Of a DNA stretch of 64,000 bases, positions 1 through 9,316 are shown in pieces; positions within the stretch are counted from its first letter, which is position 1; each line of letters opens with the position of its first letter. The DNA is taken from assembly GCF_003024515.2 (NCBI RefSeq), contig NZ_PYIX02000016.1, positions 21,842 through 85,841 of the forward strand, given 5' to 3'. The notes under the pieces were generated by a model that saw nothing but the letters and a program-made list of their open reading frames with translations, had not been told where the DNA came from and did no database searches. The translations under genes were made by a program, and so were the position numbers. This DNA comes from Acinetobacter sichuanensis (GTDB taxonomy: Bacteria; Pseudomonadota; Gammaproteobacteria; Pseudomonadales; Moraxellaceae).

Positions 1-487
1 CATGGCTGAAGGCTTCCCAGACCGTATGAAACCTGATTATAAAGGTTCAATCCAAGCGATGTATGAAGCAAAACGCCTAGGTCAAAAGAACGATGTCGGT
101 TTCTATAAATACGTTTTAGACAAAAAAGGTAAGAAAGCGAAAACTGTTGATCCAACAGCGTATGACGTGATTGCATCAGGTGTTACGGGTGAAAAACGTG
201 AGTTTGATGCTCAGGAAATCATTGACCGTATGATGCTTGCATTCTGTAACGAAACTGTTCGTTGCTTAGAAGACAACATTGTTGCGACACCAAACGAAGC
301 AGATATGGCGATGATCATGGGTGTAGGTTTCCCTCCATTCCGTGGCGGTCCAGCACGTTATATCGACCAGACAGGTGTTGCTGAATACGTTGCACTTTGC
401 GACAAGTATGCACACTTAGGTAAGGCTTATGAAGCGCCACAGATGTTGCGTGACATGGCTGCTAACAACAAAAAATTCTACGGTTAA
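1..487 (+). CDS. fadB: FadB, fatty acid oxidation complex alpha subunit (C-terminal part)
   Basis: This is the last 161 residues of the multifunctional beta-oxidation subunit (enoyl-CoA hydratase plus 3-hydroxyacyl-CoA dehydrogenase, usually about 715 residues); the rest lies left of the window. The visible part is the C-terminal half of the 3-hydroxyacyl-CoA dehydrogenase domain, with the conserved run GVGFPPFRGGPARYID near residue 108 of the fragment, typical of FadB/FadJ. The first ATG at position 2 is an internal Met, not a start. It ends 12 bp before fadA, the usual fadBA operon order, so the two subunits of the trifunctional complex are probably co-translated. Family assignment is firm; nothing can be said here about the hydratase half. 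Confidence 0.95.
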   Translation, partial: MAEGFPDRMKPDYKGSIQAMYEAKRLGQKNDVGFYKYVLDKKGKKAKTVDPTAYDVIASGVTGEKREFDAQEIIDRMMLAFCNETVRCLEDNIVATPNEADMAMIMGVGFPPFRGGPARYIDQTGVAEYVALCDKYAHLGKAYEAPQMLRDMAANNKKFYG

Positions 488-499
488 GGAGCGACGTGA

Positions 500-1672
<1,173 letters not shown>

Positions 1673-1698
1673 TTTTTAATTAAACTCCGATAAAAAGA

Positions 1699-1723
1699 AC
1701 CCCGCTTATTGCGGGGTTTTTTT
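1699..1723 (+). terminator. Rho-independent terminator of fadBA
   Basis: A perfect 7-bp stem (ACCCCGC/GCGGGGT) with a 5-nt loop is followed by seven T. A left-hand A run means it may also stop transcription of the convergent gene ending at 1726. Confidence 0.9.
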
Positions 1724-1725
1724 AC

Positions 1726-4700
1726 TTATATCTTTCTAGCTATTTTCCACACATTATTAGCTTCTAATAAAATATCAAGTTCATCTAGAAGTTCTTTAAA
1801 TAAATTATGGTAATCTTCTTGAGTCATATCATCATACATAATATCTCTTGCATTCCATGAATCAATTACTATTTCATCAAAATAATTTAAGCTTACATTT
1901 AAATGATTAATACTTTTTTTGAAGTTTAAAATATCTTCATCACTTGCATTTTCCCATTCAAACAAAAGTGGTAAAATAAGAAGTTTCTTGGTGTTCTGAA
2001 TACCTGCTAGACGAATAGCTAATTCTGATCTGCAAAATAATGGTTTAAATTTTTGAAAAAACGGAAGCTCTAACCACTCATCGTTATAAAATTGTCTTTT
2101 ATCTGGTGATTCTAAAAAAGTATTCATATCATTAATTATTTTATAGTTGCTATCTAATTCTAATGTATTTTTCGAATATACTTGCTGATTAAAGCGTCCC
2201 ATTCTTTTTTCTTCAATAATTCCATTATTTTTATACCAGCATTCATTAAAATCATTCATAGCCCAAGAACGAAATTGATTTGTATCAATAAGTATGTCAT
2301 TTACACTAAATTTTTCCTCAATTTTATTGCTTGATCTTATATCAACAATAGAAAAACTATCCAATTCAAGTAACTCATTAAAAGAATTTTCATATAAGCC
2401 ACAATTCTCATTATAATTTCCATATGTTAATCTTTTAGAGAAAAGCTTCATATTTTTCCAAAAGTTTTGATCTATTTTTTTCAACTTATTTTCTGGATCA
2501 TATAAGTAGCTAAAAAGACTAAGCTTCAAATCATCCTCTAACATTTCTTTTAATTCTTCATAATGTAATTCCAATACCGAATAATTTAAATTCTCAAAAA
2601 AATTATTCTTTTGAATCTTTCTTATAAAATCATTTTTCCAACTTTTCCTATCCACATTTAAACTTGATTTTGCATCTAAGCCATAGAATATAATAGAAAA
2701 GTTAAAGACATCGTATATTCCAGTATTTAATCTATCAACATGTTGACCTTTAAACCAAGCATTCCATCCGCCACTAAAATCAGAAAGACTATCGCCATTA
2801 GTACTTACATAGAAATACAGTTGTTCATGCTCCAACCAAATCCATTTATGACTTTTTTTATCCGTAAACTCATTGCTATAAATAATATCTAAATTTTTCT
2901 GCCAGAAATCACCAAACTTGATACTTATTGGTGAAAATTTAGCTACATCATTATAAATATCATCTAATTGCGTCGCAATGTGTAACTTATCAAAAGTTTC
3001 TTCTAATAAAGGATCATAATTTTTTTCTAAATATTTATATAGTTTAGAGTGATTTGAATAATATTTCCGTCCACGCCTAATAACTTTCAATTTTAATTTA
3101 ATGGTTGTCCCATAAGATATATCACTACTATCACTCAATTCTTTAATAAAGCAATACCCTTTACTCTTACTTAAAGGAGAATACATTTCAACTTCATAAG
3201 CCTTATTCGTGTAAATACTTTTTGTAGTTAAAACTATCTTCTGCTCATCTTCTGATAAATTTTTCATAAGTAGGAATGCACTATGCATACCTATACCGAA
3301 TTGCCCCGATGGGCGAAGCCATCGAGGCATACTTTCTATTATTTTTTGTCGATTTATATTTTTACTAGAACCTGCTATTTTTTGCATATAATTCAAATCA
3401 TTTAAAGATATGCCACATCCATTATCTTTTAATTCAAATTCCCATATACTTTCATCTTCACCATCAATGTCTTCTATTTTTTTAAAATCGATAGTAATAG
3501 GATATTTATTCAGTATTTCTTGTGTTTTCTTATCAAATGGATGAGAGTTTTTTAGTAATTTATTCTCTTTACTTTTAGAATGCTGAATCCAAACACGCAT
3601 TAGAGTTGCATCTATTGCATTTTGGATTAATTCTCTATAAATATTAGTATCATTTTTATAGAAACCACTCCCTTCAAGTATTTCTATAGCATTATTTTCA
3701 TCAATAGAAAACTTCATCGGCTTATTACTTAATAAAACCTTATTTCCTTGCATTTTTACATCTAATTGTTCAATAGTAGGAAGAGAACCGAATTTTAAAC
3801 TTGGTACAATCAAATTCCATTGTGACATCTGATTTTGAAATTCTTCTCGGATCCATCCAAACCAATTTTGTGTTTCGACATAAGACATTTCATCTGAACA
3901 TTCAGCAACAAGCTTAACTGTTCTTTTATCAAGTTGAAATTCACGTAACGACAAATGCTTATCATGATGATGTTTACTAACAGAAGGCATATTACTGACA
4001 TGCTTTGCCATCACAGGACAAAAACGATTGTCATCCAAATCGAATAAATCACCTAAACGGAGTAAACATCCTATAAAACGAGGATGGCAGTCTTCAGTAC
4101 CCAAACCAGTTTGTTTATACGGTAGTGTTTCTATCAAAGTATCAAAATTCATACCATGAGAAACACAAATCTGCCCTAAATAGCGATAAATGCGATTAGG
4201 TAATAACTCTGTCCGAGGTGAAGTTATTCCTAAATCTTTAAAAGGATCTTCTACAATTTTACCAATACGCTTGTCATGCCCACGTCTAAACCATTCCGCA
4301 ACTAACTGACGATACTTTTCAATACCGTCAAAAGGGTGACTTTCAGTACCAACAGCCGATAACCAATTTTGCTCAACATAGGCTTGGCAAAATTTTTGAA
4401 GATCATGTCCTTTTTCATTCGCAATCGTTTGAATCATGAAATTGAAATCAGAATTCATATGAACTTCTTTTGCATTTTTAGCGTCGACTAACATACCGAC
4501 ATCATGCCAATATGCTGCCTCAAGAATTAACCATGTATCCGTGGCACTGAGTAAATCAATATCATCACCTAAAATTCGTTCAATATTGACTAAAATTTGC
4601 TGTGAATGTGAAGCGTTATGATTACTAAAATGTGGATAAAAACCACCAATATTTTCTAATGCTTTCCCTACAAGCTTTTGATCAAACTCCCACTGTGCAA

Positions 4701-4767
4701 ATAAAATTGCTACGTTTCCATCTTCTTCACATTTTTTCTTTAAGTGGGCGATTAAATTCGTGCTCAT
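1726..4767 (-). CDS. HD-domain / Hsp90-type GHKL ATPase fusion protein
   Basis: This 1013-residue protein has two recognisable parts. The N-terminal third resembles an HD phosphohydrolase: His50/His54 in SNHNASHS, His88-Asp89 in YWHDVGM, and a later LLRLGDLFDLDD with Asp240. Residues about 350-560 form an Hsp90/GHKL ATP-binding fold: N-box RELIQNAIDA (Glu379, Asn383), DNGCGI at 448-453, and GQFGIGMHSAF at 488-498, closely parallel to HtpG. The C-terminal 400 residues match nothing I recognise. The protein is cytoplasmic, with no signal peptide. The ATPase and C-terminal codons are very AT-rich (near 28% GC by eye), while the HD end is nearer 38%. It stands alone, convergent with fadA. HD plus Hsp90-type ATPases are scattered among bacteria and a stress or anti-phage role is possible, but that is inference; substrate and function are unknown. 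Confidence 0.85.
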   Translation of the reverse strand: MSTNLIAHLKKKCEEDGNVAILFAQWEFDQKLVGKALENIGGFYPHFSNHNASHSQQILVNIERILGDDIDLLSATDTWLILEAAYWHDVGMLVDAKNAKEVHMNSDFNFMIQTIANEKGHDLQKFCQAYVEQNWLSAVGTESHPFDGIEKYRQLVAEWFRRGHDKRIGKIVEDPFKDLGITSPRTELLPNRIYRYLGQICVSHGMNFDTLIETLPYKQTGLGTEDCHPRFIGCLLRLGDLFDLDDNRFCPVMAKHVSNMPSVSKHHHDKHLSLREFQLDKRTVKLVAECSDEMSYVETQNWFGWIREEFQNQMSQWNLIVPSLKFGSLPTIEQLDVKMQGNKVLLSNKPMKFSIDENNAIEILEGSGFYKNDTNIYRELIQNAIDATLMRVWIQHSKSKENKLLKNSHPFDKKTQEILNKYPITIDFKKIEDIDGEDESIWEFELKDNGCGISLNDLNYMQKIAGSSKNINRQKIIESMPRWLRPSGQFGIGMHSAFLLMKNLSEDEQKIVLTTKSIYTNKAYEVEMYSPLSKSKGYCFIKELSDSSDISYGTTIKLKLKVIRRGRKYYSNHSKLYKYLEKNYDPLLEETFDKLHIATQLDDIYNDVAKFSPISIKFGDFWQKNLDIIYSNEFTDKKSHKWIWLEHEQLYFYVSTNGDSLSDFSGGWNAWFKGQHVDRLNTGIYDVFNFSIIFYGLDAKSSLNVDRKSWKNDFIRKIQKNNFFENLNYSVLELHYEELKEMLEDDLKLSLFSYLYDPENKLKKIDQNFWKNMKLFSKRLTYGNYNENCGLYENSFNELLELDSFSIVDIRSSNKIEEKFSVNDILIDTNQFRSWAMNDFNECWYKNNGIIEEKRMGRFNQQVYSKNTLELDSNYKIINDMNTFLESPDKRQFYNDEWLELPFFQKFKPLFCRSELAIRLAGIQNTKKLLILPLLFEWENASDEDILNFKKSINHLNVSLNYFDEIVIDSWNARDIMYDDMTQEDYHNLFKELLDELDILLEANNVWKIARKI

Positions 4768-4910
4768 AGCTCTACATCAATTTATTATAAAGTTACAAAG
4801 ATATTAGCAAATTTATTCATTAAAATAAGTATTTAACTATTTTTAAAATTTTAAGTAGTAACGTGATGAAAACAAAAAAGCCAATCAACTGATTAGCTTA
4901 AAACTAAATC

Positions 4911-5660
4911 TCACAACTCCTCTTCAATCTCTTCTGCATTTTGTTTTTTCTTCTGTTCAATCTCTTTATTTAAGTTTAAAACATCCTGATACAACGCATT
5001 AAACTGCTTCACTTGCGTATCTTTTTGGAACATGATCTGCCCATTTTCCTTATGCCAATCATTTTCTTTCAACAACACAAACATTTGTTCAGCTTTATCT
5101 AAAATTTTCAGCTCTAATAAAATTAATGCGCTTTCTTGATCTAATTTTAAATTCTTTTCCAGTTTTTCTTGCATAGATTGTTTTAGGTTTTGCTCAATCT
5201 TGAGCTCTTTAACCTTTGCCAAGGCTTCTTGTTTATCTACTAAATTTTGTTTTTGGTATTGCGTCGTAATTCTACGTACTGCTTGTAACATTTGCTCAGT
5301 TTCAACAAAATTTTTCTTGCGATCAGCATCTAAACGATTAATATCCAAAAAATAATTCCATTTTGCTGCGGCTAAATCACGTAAATAGGTATTACGAGTT
5401 TCAATATTTTTAAGCCAATAATTTAAAACAAATTCAGATAAAATTTTATAATCACCTTTTAAACGTTCATCATGAACATCAAGGCTGACAGGTTTTGACC
5501 AATCCTGTGCATTTTCATATAAATGACGCATTTTTTCAGACATGACAATGTCAAACATTTGGCGCTGTGCTTCTTGCTGCTTTAAAGTGGTATGCTCATA
5601 AAATAAATAACTCGCAATACCTAAAATAATCACAATGACAACACTCACAATTCGACGCAT
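4911..5660 (-). CDS. Membrane-anchored coiled-coil protein of unknown function
   Basis: The 249-residue product starts with MRR and one hydrophobic segment (about residues 4-20, VSVVIVIILGIASYLFY), which acts as a signal anchor with no clear cleavage site. The rest is highly charged and helical, rich in Gln, Lys, Glu and Leu, with probable coiled coils around residues 115-185 and 220-249; the C-terminus is almost all Glu and Lys. It is therefore probably an inner-membrane protein with a periplasmic helical domain. It is transcribed divergently from the DsbA-family gene. I do not recognise the family and assign no function. ATG start; no signs of disruption. Confidence 0.75.
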   Translation of the reverse strand: MRRIVSVVIVIILGIASYLFYEHTTLKQQEAQRQMFDIVMSEKMRHLYENAQDWSKPVSLDVHDERLKGDYKILSEFVLNYWLKNIETRNTYLRDLAAAKWNYFLDINRLDADRKKNFVETEQMLQAVRRITTQYQKQNLVDKQEALAKVKELKIEQNLKQSMQEKLEKNLKLDQESALILLELKILDKAEQMFVLLKENDWHKENGQIMFQKDTQVKQFNALYQDVLNLNKEIEQKKKQNAEEIEEEL

Positions 5661-5851
5661 GTAGAATTTAGTTCCGAATAAAAAATGTAGAGTAACTTAA
5701 ATTTTGCAAAACTGTATAATATTTATGCAAAAATAACTGCTATTTCTCTACATAATCTGACCAAAAATCTGCCATTTGCCAAAAAATACTTTAAATCCAA
5801 CAATGATGACGCTACCCTCCTCATTAACCTTTATAGTTTTAGAGATTTCCC

Positions 5852-6553
5852 ATGCGTGTAGATATTTGGTCAGATGTTGTATGCCCATTTTGTTATATTG
5901 GCAAAAAACGTTTAGAAGCAGCAGCACAACAAGTTGGTATTGAACTTGAAGTGCATTGGCATAGTTTTGAACTTGATCCAGAAGCACCACCACGCCAAGA
6001 AATTTCAAACTCTGAACGCCTTGCTCAAAAATATGGTCGTAGCTTAGCTGAAGTTGAAGAAATGCAACGTAATATTGCCGCAATGGCAAAAGAAGAAGGT
6101 ATTGATTTTAATTGGGAAAATGCCAATTCAGGCAATACTTTTAATGCGCATCGTATTATTCACCTTGCACAAAGCAAAGGTTTAGGCTCAGAAGCAAAAG
6201 AAGCATTTTTCTATAGCTATATGACACAAGGCTTGCCAATTGGTGAGCGTGAAACGATTGAAGACGTTGCTTCACGTATTGGCTTAAATCCTGTAGAAGT
6301 GGATGATGTACTCAACTCTGATGAGTTTGCAGATTTTGTTAAATTTGACCAAGAAGTTGCGCGTGAACAACTCAAAGTCACAGGCGTGCCATTTTTTGTT
6401 TTTGACCAACGTGTCGCACTTGCAGGCGCTCAACCACGTGAAGTTTTTGTGCAAGTTTTAGAAAAAGCTTCTGAAACGATTCAAAATGACATCAGCGCAG
6501 AGCCAAATGCAGTATGTAATGATGAATCTTGTGAAACGCCAGATGCTAAATAA
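5852..6553 (+). CDS. FrnE-type DsbA family oxidoreductase
   Basis: This 233-residue thioredoxin-fold protein belongs to the DsbA/2-hydroxychromene-2-carboxylate isomerase superfamily (COG2761, FrnE-like). The active-site motif Cys11-Pro-Phe-Cys14 lies at the end of the first strand (DVVCPFCYIGKKRLE) and the helical insertion follows. The cis-Pro loop is GVPFFVFDQ near residue 178. There is no signal peptide, so unlike true DsbA it should be cytoplasmic, where relatives act as disulfide isomerases or oxidoreductases in oxidative stress. Two further cysteines sit in a C-terminal tail (NAVCNDESCE), which could be a second redox pair. It is monocistronic, with a terminator directly after it. Confidence 0.9.
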   Translation: MRVDIWSDVVCPFCYIGKKRLEAAAQQVGIELEVHWHSFELDPEAPPRQEISNSERLAQKYGRSLAEVEEMQRNIAAMAKEEGIDFNWENANSGNTFNAHRIIHLAQSKGLGSEAKEAFFYSYMTQGLPIGERETIEDVASRIGLNPVEVDDVLNSDEFADFVKFDQEVAREQLKVTGVPFFVFDQRVALAGAQPREVFVQVLEKASETIQNDISAEPNAVCNDESCETPDAK

Positions 6554-6574
6554 TTTGTTTTAATTTTTCATATA

Positions 6575-6603
6575 AAAAGCCCATTCTTATAGATTGGGCT
6601 TTT
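6575..6603 (+). terminator. Terminator of the FrnE-type gene
   Basis: Stem AAAAGCCCA/TGGGCTTTT of 9 bp with an 11-nt loop; the T-rich right arm is read on the plus strand and the A-rich left arm could serve the convergent dodecin gene. Confidence 0.85.
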
Positions 6604-6635
6604 ATTTAGAGCAAATATATAGATGATCAATCAAT

Positions 6636-6836
6636 TTATTCAACCAAGAAACTAATTTTGAGATTCACTCGATATTCTGTAATTTTATTGTCTTTAATAA
6701 TGACTTTTTGTTCATTAATCCAAGCACCTTGTACATTTTTTACAGTTTCAGTGACCTTTTGAATTCCTGTTTGTATTGCATCTTCAAAACTTTTAGCACT
6801 ACTTGAATTCACTTCAACCACTTTTGCAATCGCCAT
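6636..6836 (-). CDS. Dodecin family flavin-binding protein
   Basis: This is a 66-residue dodecin: the typical opening MAIAKVVEV, then SSSAKSFEDAIQTGIQKVTETVKNVQGAWINEQKV and a closing strand with YRVNLKISF. Dodecins form hollow dodecamers that store or buffer riboflavin, FMN or FAD, and the Trp of GAWI is the residue expected to stack on the flavin ring. A GTG four codons upstream (6848) would add MSVS, but the ATG at 6836 matches the family's normal N-terminus and has GTGAGTG about 5 nt upstream. It converges on the FrnE-type gene, sharing the hairpin between them. No operon partner. Confidence 0.9.
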   Translation of the reverse strand: MAIAKVVEVNSSSAKSFEDAIQTGIQKVTETVKNVQGAWINEQKVIIKDNKITEYRVNLKISFLVE

Positions 6837-6848
6837 AGAGACACTCAC

Positions 6849-7615
6849 TTTTGTAGATAAAAATTGAGCATAAGCGATTCTGCAAGCTTTTCAATTTGGA
6901 TTAAAAAACAACCAACATCATCTTACAAAATTTGCACAATTCCAATATTATTCAACTTATTTGTAAAATAATTACCTAGATATGTATGTTTTTTACCCTA
7001 TTAATTTTTTTATTTAGTCGAATTTTTTTGTCAGTTTTTAACATAATTTCTTTAAATAACAACAGCTTTTAAATAAATTTTTCTAAAAAATTTCATTAAA
7101 TCAAAGATTTTTTTATAACAAGTATTTGAAATACATGTTCATATTATTCCAAGATTTTACAAAAATTGTCACTTCATGCCATTTATAGTGCTCTAGTTAT
7201 CATTTTACAGGACTATTCATCTGATAAAACTTGTTATATTCTATATACAGAATTTAGTTCAACGAATTCATGCGCTGTAAGTTTCTTTTATATTTTCTTA
7301 TTCTATAAGACTAGAGATCCTCCTTTATGGAGGATTTTTAGTTTCTATAAACATATTTTTTATGATTTCATTTATTTATAAAACTAGACCATTCCACTAT
7401 TTTTAAACTTTAAAAGTTTGTATTTTAATCATTGTACACATTGTCGTATTTTATTTACTTAATCAGATCAGGTGTAACCAAAAGCCAAGAAAAATTTACA
7501 GCGTCACTACAGCATATCTCAGTATAGTCGGCTTATGATGTTTAAATACTTCATGTGATTTAAATGATTTCATCATGAAATTTTCTTTTAACAACTTGAA
7601 ACTAAGAGAGATATT
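6849..7615. other. AT-rich 767-bp intergenic region
   Basis: No convincing gene was found. Long T and A runs dominate. The only clear element is a plus-strand terminator-like hairpin at 7317-7339. A 71-codon open frame at 7166-7381 runs through that hairpin, has no ribosome binding site and is rejected. Confidence 0.6.
7317..7339 (+). terminator. Orphan rho-independent terminator
   Basis: ATCCTCC/GGAGGAT, a perfect 7-bp stem with a 5-nt loop (TTTAT), followed by a T run. No protein gene lies upstream on this strand within 700 bp, so it may end a small RNA whose promoter I could not fix. Confidence 0.75.
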
Positions 7616-7852
7616 ATGACTGATACAAACCAAACTCCTGATCTTTATTCCCATGATTCAACTCTAAAAGATTCAACTCCAACAGAAGCACAAAAAGACA
7701 AGAAATCACGTTTTTCTCCGACTGTAAAAGGTGTCTTGATTGGTGCAGTTGCAGGCAGTATTTTGCCAATTTTTGGAACTTTTAGTGGTGCCTTGGTTGG
7801 AGGAATTGCAGGAAAAGTATATGAAAAGAAATATTGTACTCAAACAACCTAA
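7616..7852 (+). CDS. Small glycine-zipper membrane protein
   Basis: The 78-residue protein has a polar, Thr/Asp/Lys-rich N-terminal half (about residues 1-40) and one strongly hydrophobic Gly/Ala segment at about residues 41-68 with repeated GxxxG spacing (GVLIGAVAGS, GALVGGIAGK), ending KKYCTQTT. This pattern is typical of glycine-zipper proteins that pack into membranes. There is no signal peptide or lipobox, so the N-terminal half is probably cytoplasmic. ATG with AAGAGAG upstream supports the start. The function is not known; it may belong to the small stress or envelope proteins common in Acinetobacter. A long perfect inverted repeat lies 56 bp after the stop. Confidence 0.75.
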   Translation: MTDTNQTPDLYSHDSTLKDSTPTEAQKDKKSRFSPTVKGVLIGAVAGSILPIFGTFSGALVGGIAGKVYEKKYCTQTT

Positions 7853-7907
7853 ATATGACCTTTAACTAACTCAATATAGCCCCTCTCATGCTGTTAAACA
7901 CGTCACC

Positions 7908-7935
7908 ATCCCTTATTTTGTATAAAATAAGGGAT
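7908..7935. repeat. Perfect 12-bp inverted repeat (28 nt) flanked by GTCAC
   Basis: ATCCCTTATTTT and its exact complement surround the loop GTAT. The identical pentamer GTCAC stands on both sides (7902-7906 and 7936-7940). It may be the terminator of the 78-residue protein gene, although no T tract follows. Confidence 0.7.
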
Positions 7936-8111
7936 GTCACTGATATGCCAACCAGACTCAAACGCTTGTTTATTGTAATAAAGATGTAATTTGTAAATTA
8001 ATGCGCATGCATCTATTGAAAAATCAACTATAATTTTCTTTATTCATTCAATGGCTTGAATGAAATTTATAAGTATTTTATTTTAAATCAAATAGTTGAA
8101 TACAGAATATT

Positions 8112-9245
8112 ATGGAAAATATTACACTCTCCGTTCCATTCAATAAAGTTTATATCCTACTATTTAGCTGTTTATGCAGTGCGTATAGCTATGCTGATCA
8201 GGAAAAAAATTCAAGCGCAGTACCGCCTGTTTATATTCCACCTCCTGCCTTAGAAACAGATTTTAATGTTCTGGACTATATCCCTAAATTATTAGACGCT
8301 ACACCCAATATTTTACCTGCTCAATCTGATGAACCTATTGTTCCTCATACTGAGTTAACAGAAAATTCAACATGGATAGATCAAAAACAAAAAGGAATCC
8401 GCAATTGGGCTGATCGTACTGCAAACCGTATGAATAATTGGTTTGGAGAAACTGATCCTAATGACCCTGCCTCTGCAACTTTACGTATTTTGTTAGATAA
8501 CCGTTGGAACGAACATGACGGTTATGAATTTAAACCTCGTATTCGAGGCAAAATAAAATTACCTGCACTGGAAAATCGCCTCAGTGTCGTATTTGGTGAT
8601 GACTCTCTAGATAATGAGATTCAAAATAATATTGCCATTACCAATGAAAACCCCAATAGTACTTCTGATAAGTCGATTGATGGTAAACGTATTCGTGATG
8701 ATAACAGTTCAATTGCGTTACGTTGGTCACAGTTATCTAAGCGTTTACCTTTTGAGGTCGATGCCGATTTAGGTATTCGTTCTGGTAGTGATATTTATGC
8801 CCGTTTAAAAGCTGAAAAAGATTGGACCTTAAGCAATGACTTTTATTTTCATGCAGAGCAAATTTACCGTTATGGCATTGATAGTGAAAACTATTTACGT
8901 ACCAATTTAGAGTTAACACATGCTCGTCCTAACCAAGCTTTTTTATCGAATCAGTTTTATATTACTTATGCAGATGAGCAAGATGATGACTTAACATGGG
9001 ACAACCGTACTTATCGTCAACATCAGTTTTTTAAGGGAAATCGTTTTAACTACGGTATATATACAGGCGGTTTTTATAATGATGAACAATTACGTTTGAA
9101 TAGTTGGGGACCTTTTATATCTTGGCGCCAACCCTTATGGCGTGAATGGTTTTATGTACAAGGTGATTTAAACTATTTTAACGATCATCGTGAAGATCGA
9201 AGTCATTATCCAAGTGCCTTAGCTCGTTTAGAAGCTTTATTTTAA
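8112..9245 (+). CDS. Exported protein of unknown function, probable outer-membrane barrel
   Basis: The 377-residue product has an N-terminal signal peptide (hydrophobic stretch KVYILLFSCLCSAYSYA, probable cleavage after SYA near residue 28), then a Pro-rich linker and a polar domain. From about residue 140 it shows alternating aromatic and polar strands with many Tyr, Asn, Arg and Asp, and it ends in ALF, an aromatic C-terminal residue as in outer-membrane barrels (BAM signal). The segment WADRTANRMNNWFGETDPNDPA near residue 95 is distinctive but is not a motif I can name. The ATG at 8112 is chosen over an overlapping 65-codon frame because only it gives a signal peptide. Localisation is inference. 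Confidence 0.75.
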   Translation: MENITLSVPFNKVYILLFSCLCSAYSYADQEKNSSAVPPVYIPPPALETDFNVLDYIPKLLDATPNILPAQSDEPIVPHTELTENSTWIDQKQKGIRNWADRTANRMNNWFGETDPNDPASATLRILLDNRWNEHDGYEFKPRIRGKIKLPALENRLSVVFGDDSLDNEIQNNIAITNENPNSTSDKSIDGKRIRDDNSSIALRWSQLSKRLPFEVDADLGIRSGSDIYARLKAEKDWTLSNDFYFHAEQIYRYGIDSENYLRTNLELTHARPNQAFLSNQFYITYADEQDDDLTWDNRTYRQHQFFKGNRFNYGIYTGGFYNDEQLRLNSWGPFISWRQPLWREWFYVQGDLNYFNDHREDRSHYPSALARLEALF

Positions 9246-9269
9246 TATGAATATTCACTGCATTTAAAT

Positions 9270-9295
9270 AAAAAAAGCCTATCTCTACGATAGGC
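9270..9295 (-). terminator. Terminator of htpG
   Basis: GCCTATC/GATAGGC, a 7-bp stem with a 5-nt loop. On the minus strand it is followed by a run of T, as expected after htpG, whose stop is 22 bp away. Confidence 0.85.
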
Positions 9296-9316
9296 TCTCT
9301 TCCAACATTTTACGAC

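Noticed and set aside
7166..7381. 71-codon open frame
   Set aside because: It has no ribosome binding site, is low-complexity and runs through a strong terminator hairpin.
8056..8253. 65-codon frame overlapping the start of the exported protein gene
   Set aside because: It overlaps a frame with a proper signal peptide and has no ribosome binding site.
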